Origin: a virus
IMG/VR virus record: IMGVR_UViG_3300037153_000138
Location: 1-39,084 of that record
Strand: one strand, 5' to 3'
Length of the DNA: 39,084 nt
In this document: positions 29,397 through 36,572 of the stretch, one piece after another
Position numbering within the stretch: the stretch's first letter is position 1
Layout of the letters: the number at the start of each line of letters is the position of its first letter
Made by a program: the position numbers and the translations under genes
Notes under the pieces: generated by a model
Seen by the model: only the letters and a program-made list of their open reading frames with translations
Told to the model about the DNA's origin: nothing
Databases searched by the model: none

Positions 29397-29803
29397 GTAA
29401 CGACGCCCTCGGGCGTAATCTCGAGCTCGATAACGGCCGCGTCGCCGGTCGCGTTCGAGTCGACCTCGGGCGGCGTTACCCGCTTGAGGACGCCTTTCGT
29501 GACGAGCGGCTTACCGAACGCGTTTTTGTCCGGGTCGAGGACGGTTTTCGTCACGGTCACTTGACCGACGCCGACGCGGCCGAGCAACCAATGAACGCGC
29601 GAATGGTCGCGGTCGAGTTTGTAGAGCCTCGAGACGATGAGTTGCCCGACGGTGACGACGCCGCCCAATGAGATAACCGGCGCCATCCCGCCGGGCCGAT
29701 ACTTGAGCTCGTCCGAGTCGGTTTCGCCGCCGGTGAGGACGTCGAAAACGCCGAGCTTTTGCCCGTCGACGACGACGGTTACGCGGTGTTGATCCTTACG
29801 CAT
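29393..29803 (-). CDS. Tail tube protein, myovirus type
   Basis: A 136-residue protein from ATG 29803 (MRKDQHRVTVVVDGQKLGVF). Beta-rich with LGVFDVLTGGETDSDELKYRPGGM and VVTVGQLIVSRLYKLDRD, as in the phage T4 gp19 / contractile tube family. The gene directly follows the sheath gene (18 bases), the usual order of contractile tails, and precedes the chaperones. Confidence 0.82.
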   Translation of the reverse strand: MRKDQHRVTVVVDGQKLGVFDVLTGGETDSDELKYRPGGMAPVISLGGVVTVGQLIVSRLYKLDRDHSRVHWLLGRVGVGQVTVTKTVLDPDKNAFGKPLVTKGVLKRVTPPEVDSNATGDAAVIELEITPEGVVT

Positions 29804-29821
29804 TGTCTATCCCCCTTCCGG

Positions 29822-31132
29822 TTATGCGGCGGCCGGGAGCGCCTGATTGCTCGCGACCTTGACGACCTCGATAACGACCCACTCGGCATCGGGCGACATG
29901 CGGACGCTCAAAACGGCGTGGAGCTCGCCGTTCGCGATCGTGTCCGGCGTGTTGACCGTCGAGCCGACGTCGACGTCGTAAGCCTCCTGCGGCGTCGCCC
30001 CGTACAACGAATCCTCGTTGTAGTAGCCGAGCAGCATCGCCGAGAGGTCGCCGCCGAACTCGCTCAACGTATGCCCGCGCCCGTCGAGTTGCGCGAAAAC
30101 GTACCGCTCGCCGATCGCCTCGGCCTCCGCGGTAATCCCCATGTTGAGCCGCGACCAACCGAACATGACCCATTGCGGCATCGCGACCGGGTCGACGCAT
30201 GAGCGGTAGCCGTAGGTCCGAACGCCGCCGTAGATGAGCCGCGCCATCGACGCGCCGGCGTTGTTGAGATTCTGATACTCGAGGTCCGTAAAGTGTCCGT
30301 TGACGTCGAGCGCGAACACGGATTGTCCGAGGTCGCCGGCGGCCGGTTGGTTCGGCGAATACGTCGAGTCGTTGCGGGCGATGATGCCGGCCTCGACCGC
30401 CGTATACGGAACCGTCCTCGTCGTCCCGGCGACGACGCCCGGGACGACCGCCGACGGCGCGAACAGCGCCCCGTAACGCGCGTTCGCGTCGGTATTGAGC
30501 GCCTCGGCGGCGGCCTGAATCGAGGCGGCGTCGCCGTCGGCGCATGAGAGCAACGCGACCCGGTTCGTTGCGAGCGCATGCGCGAGCAACGCCGATTGAT
30601 TGTCGGCGACCGCCGCGACCGTCGCGTCGGCGATAAACACTTGCCCGGGCCCGAGGTCCTTCGTGAGCGCGTCGAGCGCGGCGAGGACCGTCGCGTCGGC
30701 CGCCGACGGCGTAACCTCGCCGAGCGCGGCGATAACGTCGGCCTTGGTCGCGAACTGCAACGGGTCGAGGCCGAGGTCGGCGGCGAGCGCGTCGAGCTCG
30801 TTGCGACTCATTTTCGTGAGCTCGTCCTCGGGCGGGACCTCGTTCGCCGCCGCGGCGACCATCGTCCCGGGATTCGTCCTCGAGACGTAGAGCTTGTTTC
30901 CGCCCTCTTGAAAATAGACCTCGGCGGCGTCGTAGGTCGCCTGCCCGGTCCCGGTGCCGCGGTCGCCGAACACGGCGACGTATTCGGTCAACGAGCGGAC
31001 GAGCGCGGTATCGGGCGGCGCCGGCGTAATGCCCGTCGGCGTGTCGCCGATGACGAACGCGACGCCCGTATCGGTTGGCGCCGACCGCGGCGGCGGTAGC
31101 GCCCTCGAGATTACGTCTACTCCGGGCCTCAT
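29822..31132 (-). CDS. Tail sheath protein with inserted helical domain
   Basis: A 436-residue protein from ATG 31132 (MRPGVDVISRALPPPRSAPT). The sheath family pattern is seen: PGVDVISR...P.GVAFVIGDTPTG, LVRSLTEYVAVFG, DAAEVYFQEGGNKLYVSR, then late YSPNQPAAGD, DLEYQNLNNAGASMARLIYGGVRTYGYRS and WVVIEVVKVA. This means a contractile tail. Residues ~103-139 (DELTKMSRNELDALAADLGLDPLQFATKADVIAALGE) form an inserted two-helix domain of the SAP/HeH/Rho-N type, rarely found in sheath proteins. Confidence 0.92.
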   Translation of the reverse strand: MRPGVDVISRALPPPRSAPTDTGVAFVIGDTPTGITPAPPDTALVRSLTEYVAVFGDRGTGTGQATYDAAEVYFQEGGNKLYVSRTNPGTMVAAAANEVPPEDELTKMSRNELDALAADLGLDPLQFATKADVIAALGEVTPSAADATVLAALDALTKDLGPGQVFIADATVAAVADNQSALLAHALATNRVALLSCADGDAASIQAAAEALNTDANARYGALFAPSAVVPGVVAGTTRTVPYTAVEAGIIARNDSTYSPNQPAAGDLGQSVFALDVNGHFTDLEYQNLNNAGASMARLIYGGVRTYGYRSCVDPVAMPQWVMFGWSRLNMGITAEAEAIGERYVFAQLDGRGHTLSEFGGDLSAMLLGYYNEDSLYGATPQEAYDVDVGSTVNTPDTIANGELHAVLSVRMSPDAEWVVIEVVKVASNQALPAAA

Positions 31133-31136
31133 TGCC

Positions 31137-31805
31137 TCATCCCTCCTCGGGTAGTGATTGGTCAACGGTGACGTTGTCGAGCTCGAGCTCGACGCTTTCG
31201 ACCTCGACGTCGGGCGGCCAAGGCAACGTGTCGTCCGGCGTAAACGGAACCTCGACCGACGTCGGGCCGACGCCGGTTTGCATGACGTCGACGACCTCGA
31301 CCGAGAACGTCTCACGGCATGCGTAGAGCGAACGCGAATCGTCGTATGAGACGTCCTCGTAACGCTCGCCGAGCCAATCGGACGACTCGGCGTTGCCGCC
31401 GAGCGACGGCCGTTGCGCGATGACCCAACGCAACGCGGCGCCGTAAAGCATCGCGAGCGCATGCGTCTCGGCCTGCGTCCGCGCCGAGCAAACGACGCCC
31501 GGCTCGATGAGCCAACGCGCCCGGTAGTAGCCCTCGCCGTCGCGTTGCGGCGGCGCCGGAACGCCCGAGCTCGAGACGTAGACGGCCGGGATTTGATCCT
31601 CGGGCCACTTGTCCGGCGTCGGCCCGATCGCCCATGACCTCGGCCGCGGTAGGTCATGCCCGCTGTAGCCGGCGCGGCGCTCGGCCTCGGCGAGGTAGGT
31701 CGAGAACCACGTTTGTAGCTCGGCGAAAACCCAACCCTCGACGTCGCCGCCGGTGACGAACGGCCCAAACTCGGCCGTCCCGGTCGCGACAACGAACGAG
31801 CTCAC
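31137..31805 (-). CDS. Tail terminator / neck protein, hypothetical
   Basis: A 222-residue protein from GTG 31805 (GTGA overlap; MSSFVVATGTAEFGPFVTGG). Beta-rich, with GDVEGWVFAELQTWFSTYLAEAERRAGYS and WPEDQIPAVYVSSSGVPAP. In contractile phages the gene just upstream of the sheath often codes for the tail terminator or neck protein, and the alpha-beta pattern fits that role. No specific family could be recalled, so the role rests on position. Confidence 0.65.
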   Translation of the reverse strand: MSSFVVATGTAEFGPFVTGGDVEGWVFAELQTWFSTYLAEAERRAGYSGHDLPRPRSWAIGPTPDKWPEDQIPAVYVSSSGVPAPPQRDGEGYYRARWLIEPGVVCSARTQAETHALAMLYGAALRWVIAQRPSLGGNAESSDWLGERYEDVSYDDSRSLYACRETFSVEVVDVMQTGVGPTSVEVPFTPDDTLPWPPDVEVESVELELDNVTVDQSLPEEG

Positions 31806-32263
31806 GCCTCGGCCCTCGCGACGTAACCGGAAATGAGCCTCGAGACTTCGGCCCGCTCGGCCGGCGTGAGCTCGACGAGCTCGCGACGTTTCTCGCCGCC
31901 CGTCCCGGAATCGTGATAGGCGGCGTATGAGAGCGTCGTCCCGAAACGAAACTCGGTTTTGTCGCGCCGGTCGATTTGATCCGAGGCCCTCGGCGCCGTC
32001 AGCGACCGCTCGAGGTCGCCCGAGCGGACGAGCGTTTGCGACGGGTAGCCGCCGCGCGCCTTGCGCTCGAGCGTCGAGTCGGCGAGCGCCGGCCATGACC
32101 CGAGCCCGCGCGACGCAAACCGCCGCTCGTTCGATTTCCGGTAGATCGTCCGAACCTTCTCGGACACGCGGCGAATGTCCGAGCCGCGCTCGCCGAGCTC
32201 CGCGAGGTCGACCGCCGCTTTCCGCGCGCCCCGAACCTCGAGCATCGGCTCGGGCCCTTTCAC
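31802..32263 (-). CDS. Tail completion / virion morphogenesis protein
   Basis: A 153-residue basic protein from ATG 32263 (MKGPEPMLEVRGARKAAVDL). FASRGLGSWPALADSTLERKARGGYPSQTLVRSGDLERSL and YAAYHDSGTG match the phage virion morphogenesis family (gpG of Mu/P2 S-like; W..L...T...K......lL..tG.L..s...........y...Hq.G). It stabilises the head-to-tail joint. Confidence 0.82.
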   Translation of the reverse strand: MKGPEPMLEVRGARKAAVDLAELGERGSDIRRVSEKVRTIYRKSNERRFASRGLGSWPALADSTLERKARGGYPSQTLVRSGDLERSLTAPRASDQIDRRDKTEFRFGTTLSYAAYHDSGTGGEKRRELVELTPAERAEVSRLISGYVARAEA

Positions 32264-32802
32264 TCGCCGTCCTTTGCGTTACCGCCGCTCCCGACGTTGA
32301 CGACGTCCGAGAGCGGCGCGAGCCCGTAACCGTAGGTGTAGGCCCACGCGGCCGTATAGGACGGCGTATAGAACGTGCCCGACCGCGCGCCGACCGAGCT
32401 CGCGCCGCCCGGCGTGATTTGCGCTACGTAGTTGACGAACGGCCCGACGTCAAACTCGAACATCGCGAGCAACTGCGCATACGGCGACCGCTCGGACCGG
32501 ACCTGCTCGGGCCAATAGCCGAGCTCGATTTCGCAGGCGGTCCAAATCGCGGCGAGATGTTTCGCCTCGGCCTGCGCGTCGGCCGGGACGTCCCAACCGA
32601 CGAGCGTCGCGACCTTGGCGCAACCGTTCGTAATCAGTAGCTCGACCTCGGCGTCGGTCGGCCGTGTTTTGTCGGTGAACGTCCCGAGCTCGTTCATGCT
32701 CGCATCCTTCGTCCGAGCGCGAATGAGCGCCGCGACGTCGTCGACCGTCGGCCGCCACGGAATCGTGAGCGGGTCGACCGGCGGCGTTTCGGTTGAGCTC
32801 AT
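32260..32802 (-). CDS. Head-tail adaptor, hypothetical connector
   Basis: A 180-residue protein from ATG 32802 (MSSTETPPVDPLTIPWRPTV). The first half is the helical bundle found in gp6/gp15-like adaptors (VDDVAALIRARTKD, TDAEVELLITNGCAKVATLVG, AKHLAAIWTACEIELGYWPEQV), and the rest is a flexible Gly/Tyr/Thr-rich tail (SGTFYTPSYTAAWAYTYGYG). Its position after capsid genes fits the first ring under the portal. Confidence 0.72.
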   Translation of the reverse strand: MSSTETPPVDPLTIPWRPTVDDVAALIRARTKDASMNELGTFTDKTRPTDAEVELLITNGCAKVATLVGWDVPADAQAEAKHLAAIWTACEIELGYWPEQVRSERSPYAQLLAMFEFDVGPFVNYVAQITPGGASSVGARSGTFYTPSYTAAWAYTYGYGLAPLSDVVNVGSGGNAKDGE

Positions 32803-32999
32803 GGGTCCTCCTCGGGCGGTATCTCAATGTCGCGCTCGGCCTGCCATTGGACGATCGGCGCCCACGCGGCGCGGACGGCCGCCGCCGGCCCGGGCGGCGC
32901 CATGAGCGACCGCCAAACGCCCGCCTGATAGGCGATCCGTTCGGCCGTTTGCTCGCGCCATAGCGCGGCCCGGGCCTCCTCGTCGGACGGTTCGCTCAC
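32799..32999 (-). CDS. Small protein, 66 aa
   Basis: Starts at ATG 32999 (MSEPSDEEARAALWREQTAE), coupled to both neighbours. Two helices (EEARAALWREQTAERIAYQAG, AVRAAWAPIVQWQAERDIE) and an acidic Pro end. Unrecognised; it could be a decoration or connector accessory from its place. Confidence 0.58.
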   Translation of the reverse strand: MSEPSDEEARAALWREQTAERIAYQAGVWRSLMAPPGPAAAVRAAWAPIVQWQAERDIEIPPEEDP

Positions 33000-33211
33000 T
33001 CGGCCTTTTTCGCCTCCTCGGCGCGAGCGATTTCGCCGGCGACGCTGTGGTCCGTGTCGTCGACGGGCCCGCCGATGTAGCCGGCCTCGAGAGCGGCGTC
33101 GTAGTCCATGACGGGCTCGCCGCCGAACGCCTCGACCGCGGCCGTCGTCGCGTTCTCGACGGTCGCGCCCGAGCTCGAGCTCGAGCGTTTCGACTTGGTT
33201 TCCTCGGCCAT
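32996..33211 (-). CDS. Small acidic protein, 71 aa
   Basis: Starts at ATG 33211 with a GGGAGGAAAG ribosome site. MAEETKSKRSSSSSGATVEN then an acidic helical part (VMDYDAALEAGYIGGPVDDTDHS). The Ser-rich stretch is flexible. Many phages have such small proteins between capsid and connector genes; function unknown. Confidence 0.6.
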   Translation of the reverse strand: MAEETKSKRSSSSSGATVENATTAAVEAFGGEPVMDYDAALEAGYIGGPVDDTDHSVAGEIARAEEAKKAE

Positions 33212-33225
33212 TCGCTTTCCTCCCT

Positions 33226-33549
33226 TTAGGTGACGACGACGTCTTGCGTCGTCGAGTCGCCCTTGCCGTAGCGGTCCTGCACGTAGAGCGTCACGGTGTA
33301 GGTGCCCGCGATCGTGTAGGCGTGAGTCATCGTTTCGCCCTCGATGAGCGGGCCGGTGTCGCCGAAATCCCACGCGTACCCGATCGGATCGCCGCTCGGC
33401 GTCGAGCCGGACGCGTCGAATGCGAACACGGTCCCGGCGGGCCCGGTCGCCGGCGTGACGCTAAACGCGGCGACGGGCATCGGCCCCGGTGTCCCAAGGT
33501 CGAACCGCCATACGCCGGCCGCGACCGCCTCGTCGTAGGCGACGCTCAC
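33226..33549 (-). CDS. PKD-domain protein next to capsid, possible decoration protein
   Basis: A 107-residue protein from GTG 33549, overlapping the capsid stop (GTGA). After a short N-terminal part (MSVAYDEAVAAGVWRFDLGT) come PVAAFSVTPATGPAGTVFAF and DASGSTPSGDPIGYAWDFGD, then TMTHAYTIAGTYTVTLYVQD. The YAWDFGD and HAYTxxGTYTVTLxVxD motifs are those of PKD (Ig-like) domains. Ig-like domains on capsids bind carbohydrates or the cell surface. The first ~20 residues may bind the shell. The alternative is a baseplate-type Ig extension, but its place favours the head. Confidence 0.78.
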   Translation of the reverse strand: MSVAYDEAVAAGVWRFDLGTPGPMPVAAFSVTPATGPAGTVFAFDASGSTPSGDPIGYAWDFGDTGPLIEGETMTHAYTIAGTYTVTLYVQDRYGKGDSTTQDVVVT

Positions 33550-34487
33550 GGCGCGTTGAGGACGCCGAACGGGTAGCGCGTCGTCCCGCTCGCGTTGTCG
33601 TAGGTGATCGGGTTCGGGACCTGGAACGCGAACCGCGCCGTAACGCGGAGCGCGACCATGTCCTGTTGCGCGAGGTTGAACTGAATCGCGCCCGTCCCGT
33701 CCTGAATGACGGCCTGATCTAGGACCTTGAACGTGAGGTCCTGCCGGACGCCGAGGATGCCTTGCGTGAAATCGCCGACGATCGCCTCGACGGCGCCGGC
33801 GCCCGACGGCCATAGGCCGCGCATCGGGTAGGAAATCGGGACGCCGTAAGCCTCGCTCCCGTCCGAGGCCGGCGCCTCGGCGAGCGCCTCGCCGGTCGTC
33901 GCCCGCGCGTTGCGCAACGCGGCCTTGAGCAACCGAGTCGCGACGATCCCGTTTACGTCGAAACCGTCGGCCTCGACCGTCCCGAACACGGCCGAGAGGT
34001 CGCCCATGATGCCGCCTTTGTCCGGCGTGAGGCCCTGCGTCGCCGTGTTACCCGCCGCGACGGCCGCCGGCGCGATCGCGGCCGGCCATGACGCCGGCTT
34101 GTTCGTGCCGAAGAAAATCGCGGCGTCGAGCGCCCGCCCGATCGCCTCGACGAGGTTCGGGCGAACCGCCGCCCAAATATCGAACGCCGAATCGTCGAGG
34201 ACCGCCTCGGCGATCGTGACGATGACGGCGAGCTCCTCGGCGTTGAGGTAGAGGTTGGTCCAGTTCATTTCCGACGTCTGCTTGAGCCCCGTATCGCCGG
34301 CGACCCAATAGGCGACGGCGAGCGCCGACTCGGCCGGGATGCGCTGTTGCGCGCGGCCCATCGGGACATGACGAAACATCGAGAGCGCCGCCGACTCGCT
34401 CGGTAGATGCGTGATGATTTCGGCCGCGACCTCCTCCGGGATGAGCGCGGCGGCCTCGCTGCGCGTAATCGTGTTGTTGTAAGGCAT
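33546..34487 (-). CDS. Major capsid protein, HK97 fold
   Basis: A 313-residue protein from ATG 34487 (MPYNNTITRSEAAALIPEEV). PF05065-type features: SAALSMFRHVPMGRAQQRIP, AYWVAGDTGLKQTSEMNW (E-loop region), LDDSAFDIWAAVRPNLVEAIGRALDAAIFFGTNKPASWP, ISYPMRGLWPSGAGAVEAIVGDF and IQFNLAQQDMVALRVTARFAFQVPNP. No N-terminal delta domain of ~100 residues is present, so assembly relies on the separate scaffold gene upstream. Confidence 0.92.
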   Translation of the reverse strand: MPYNNTITRSEAAALIPEEVAAEIITHLPSESAALSMFRHVPMGRAQQRIPAESALAVAYWVAGDTGLKQTSEMNWTNLYLNAEELAVIVTIAEAVLDDSAFDIWAAVRPNLVEAIGRALDAAIFFGTNKPASWPAAIAPAAVAAGNTATQGLTPDKGGIMGDLSAVFGTVEADGFDVNGIVATRLLKAALRNARATTGEALAEAPASDGSEAYGVPISYPMRGLWPSGAGAVEAIVGDFTQGILGVRQDLTFKVLDQAVIQDGTGAIQFNLAQQDMVALRVTARFAFQVPNPITYDNASGTTRYPFGVLNAP

Positions 34488-34520
34488 CGTTGCCCTTTCT
34501 CGGCGAGGCGCCGGCGCGCG

Positions 34521-35102
34521 TTACTGCCGGCCGGACGCCTCCCGAATAATCCGGTTCATGTCGACGCCTCGAGCCCCGCTCGCCGTACCGCCGCGACCGC
34601 CGCCGAAATCGCCGGCAGGCGTTTTCCGCTCCTCGAGGTAACGAGTCGCGTCGGCCTTGATCGAACGGGCATCGGTGCCCTGTAGCCGGTGCGCCGCCTC
34701 GAGCGGTACGCCGAGCTCTAGAGCGATTTCGCGTTTGAGCTCGAGTAGCTCGCGCTCGGCGAGTTTCGTCTCGAGCTCGGCAACCCGCGACCGGCTCGCG
34801 TCGAGCTCGGCGGATTGCCGGTCGAGCCGCGCGATTGCGCGCTCGACCTCGGATTTGCCGGCGTCCTCGAGCTCGGCGAGGCGTGGCGCGGCCGCGGTGG
34901 CGCGTCGCTCGGCCTCGCGCCTTGCGTTGCGCTCGCGGTTGAGCGATTCCTTGCCGGTATCGCGGAGCGTCTCGGCGTCGTTGGATGATCCGGTGTCGGG
35001 CCTCGCGCCCTCGCCGGTACTGCGCGCGTCGGGCCTCGCGCCCTCGGCGGCCGGGAGCTCGTCGGGCCTCGCGCCCGAGTCGCTCGAGGTTTCGTCGGCC
35101 AT
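34521..35102 (-). CDS. Scaffolding protein
   Basis: A 193-residue protein from ATG 35102 (MADETSSDSGARPDELPAAE). GARPD occurs three times in the first 35 residues. A long coiled coil (RNARREAERRATAAAP... through ELLELKREIALEL) follows, then a Gly-rich hinge and a C-terminal helix (DMNRIIREASGRQ) typical of scaffold capsid-binding ends. It starts two bases before the portal stop and lies before the capsid gene, the standard order. Confidence 0.82.
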   Translation of the reverse strand: MADETSSDSGARPDELPAAEGARPDARSTGEGARPDTGSSNDAETLRDTGKESLNRERNARREAERRATAAAPRLAELEDAGKSEVERAIARLDRQSAELDASRSRVAELETKLAERELLELKREIALELGVPLEAAHRLQGTDARSIKADATRYLEERKTPAGDFGGGRGGTASGARGVDMNRIIREASGRQ

Positions 35103-36572
35103 TTACGGGCCTCCCTGTTTCGTCGTTTGAACGGTTGTCGGCGGCGTCGCCGGCGGCGCGCTCGAGCCCGGGACGATCGCGCCCGCCTCGCCCGGCGTCG
35201 CCGCGATCGTCTCCGTAACCTTGACCGGGCCGCCCTCGGTTTCGGCGCCCTGCGCGATCCAACGCTCGATTTGCGCCGGCGTCGCGCCGATGTATTCCCA
35301 TAGCGCCGGCCGCGGGACGCCGATACTCGACATTTTGACCGCCGCATCCGTGAGCTCGGCGTCCGAGCGCGACTCGGGATTCATCCAAATGGTTTCGAGC
35401 AACGGCGAGCTCGCGCGCTCCTCGTCGCCGGCGACCTTGAACGCGAGCCGCATAACGTCCTCCCAACCCTCGCCGAACGAGAGTTGCTTGCGCTTGACCT
35501 TGGCGACGAGGCCCGTCTCGGTCGCCTTGAGCGACTCGCCCGACGGGAACGAGCCCATAGCGCCGAGGAGGTAATGCGGCGGCGTCCGCGTTTGCGCGGC
35601 GACATGCTGGACCAACATTTCGATAGCCCGCGCGTAGATGCCGAGGTCGCTCACTTGAAAGTTTCCGAAATGCGCGTCCGAATGCTCGTCGGCGAACATC
35701 GTCCCGGCGCCGGCGAGAAACTGTTGCGTAAACGACGGCAACGGTTGACCCGCGTTCGGGTCGCCCTCGGGATAGCGCGGAATGTCGACGCCCGTAACCC
35801 AACGCTGCGGGAACGCCGCAAACTCGCTCGCGACGATCATGTCCGCGCATAGCTTGTTGATTGCGTCCTGAACCGGGATGACCCGCTCAATGTCCGAGCG
35901 GCCCTGCCGGTTACGCAACGTCGGCATATTCGGCAACGGGACGAGCGGGACGACGCCGAGCGTATTGACGCCCGAGCCGACGTCCTCGGTCCAACCCTTA
36001 TTCGAGCCCTCGCGGGACCACCAAACGACCTCGGCCGGGAGGTACAAAACGCAATGCTCGACGCCCCACTCGTCGACCCAATCGCGCAACCCGGCGAGCC
36101 GGTTACGGCCCTGCGCCGGGTCGACGAGGACGATAGCCGTCGTCGGCGCCTCGAGTTGAATCGCCGGCTCGCCGCCGTCGTCCGGGTAGACGAGCGCATA
36201 CGCGCAACCGAGCTTGATCGCCTCCGTATGCGCGAGCTCCGATTCGGCGTCGAGCCCGTTCGCCTGCCACAAATCCCACGCGTCCGAGTCGGCCTCCGTG
36301 TCGTCGCCGCCGAACCGGAAACCGTCGACGCGCAACCGCTCCGCGCTCGCGTCGACGACGAGGTCGCACCAGTTGTCCGAGAACGATTGGAAAAGGTTGC
36401 CGAACGTCTCGCGAAACTTGACCGTCGCGAATAGGAGTTTGTGCCGGCCCGAGTAGTAATCATCGAACCGCTTGAGGTCCGATTGCCGCGCCGCGAGCGC
36501 CTCGAGCAGCGCGTCGCGCAACTGCTCAGGCAACGTCCGCCGATCGTTCGCCGATGACGCGAGCTCGCTCAA
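35103..36572 (-). CDS. Portal protein, SPP1 gp6-like
   Basis: A 489-residue protein. The start TTG 36572 lies within the TerL stop (TTGA) and gives MSELASSANDRRTLPEQLRD; an earlier in-frame ATG at 36629 would overlap TerL by 61 bases. Portal family features include FDDYYSGRHKLLF, SDNWCDLVVDASAERLRVDGF, GCAYALVYPDDGGEP, NRQGRSDIERVIPVQDAINKLCADMIVASEFAAFPQRWVTG and PPHYLLGAMGSFPSGESLKATETGLVAKVKRKQ. It forms the dodecameric ring that TerL docks on. The C-terminal Pro/Thr tail is disordered. Confidence 0.92.
   Translation of the reverse strand: MSELASSANDRRTLPEQLRDALLEALAARQSDLKRFDDYYSGRHKLLFATVKFRETFGNLFQSFSDNWCDLVVDASAERLRVDGFRFGGDDTEADSDAWDLWQANGLDAESELAHTEAIKLGCAYALVYPDDGGEPAIQLEAPTTAIVLVDPAQGRNRLAGLRDWVDEWGVEHCVLYLPAEVVWWSREGSNKGWTEDVGSGVNTLGVVPLVPLPNMPTLRNRQGRSDIERVIPVQDAINKLCADMIVASEFAAFPQRWVTGVDIPRYPEGDPNAGQPLPSFTQQFLAGAGTMFADEHSDAHFGNFQVSDLGIYARAIEMLVQHVAAQTRTPPHYLLGAMGSFPSGESLKATETGLVAKVKRKQLSFGEGWEDVMRLAFKVAGDEERASSPLLETIWMNPESRSDAELTDAAVKMSSIGVPRPALWEYIGATPAQIERWIAQGAETEGGPVKVTETIAATPGEAGAIVPGSSAPPATPPTTVQTTKQGGP

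Noticed and set aside
33546-35102. Capsid maturation protease
   Set aside because: No S14, S49, S78 or U9-type protease motif is seen between portal and capsid; only a scaffold gene lies there.
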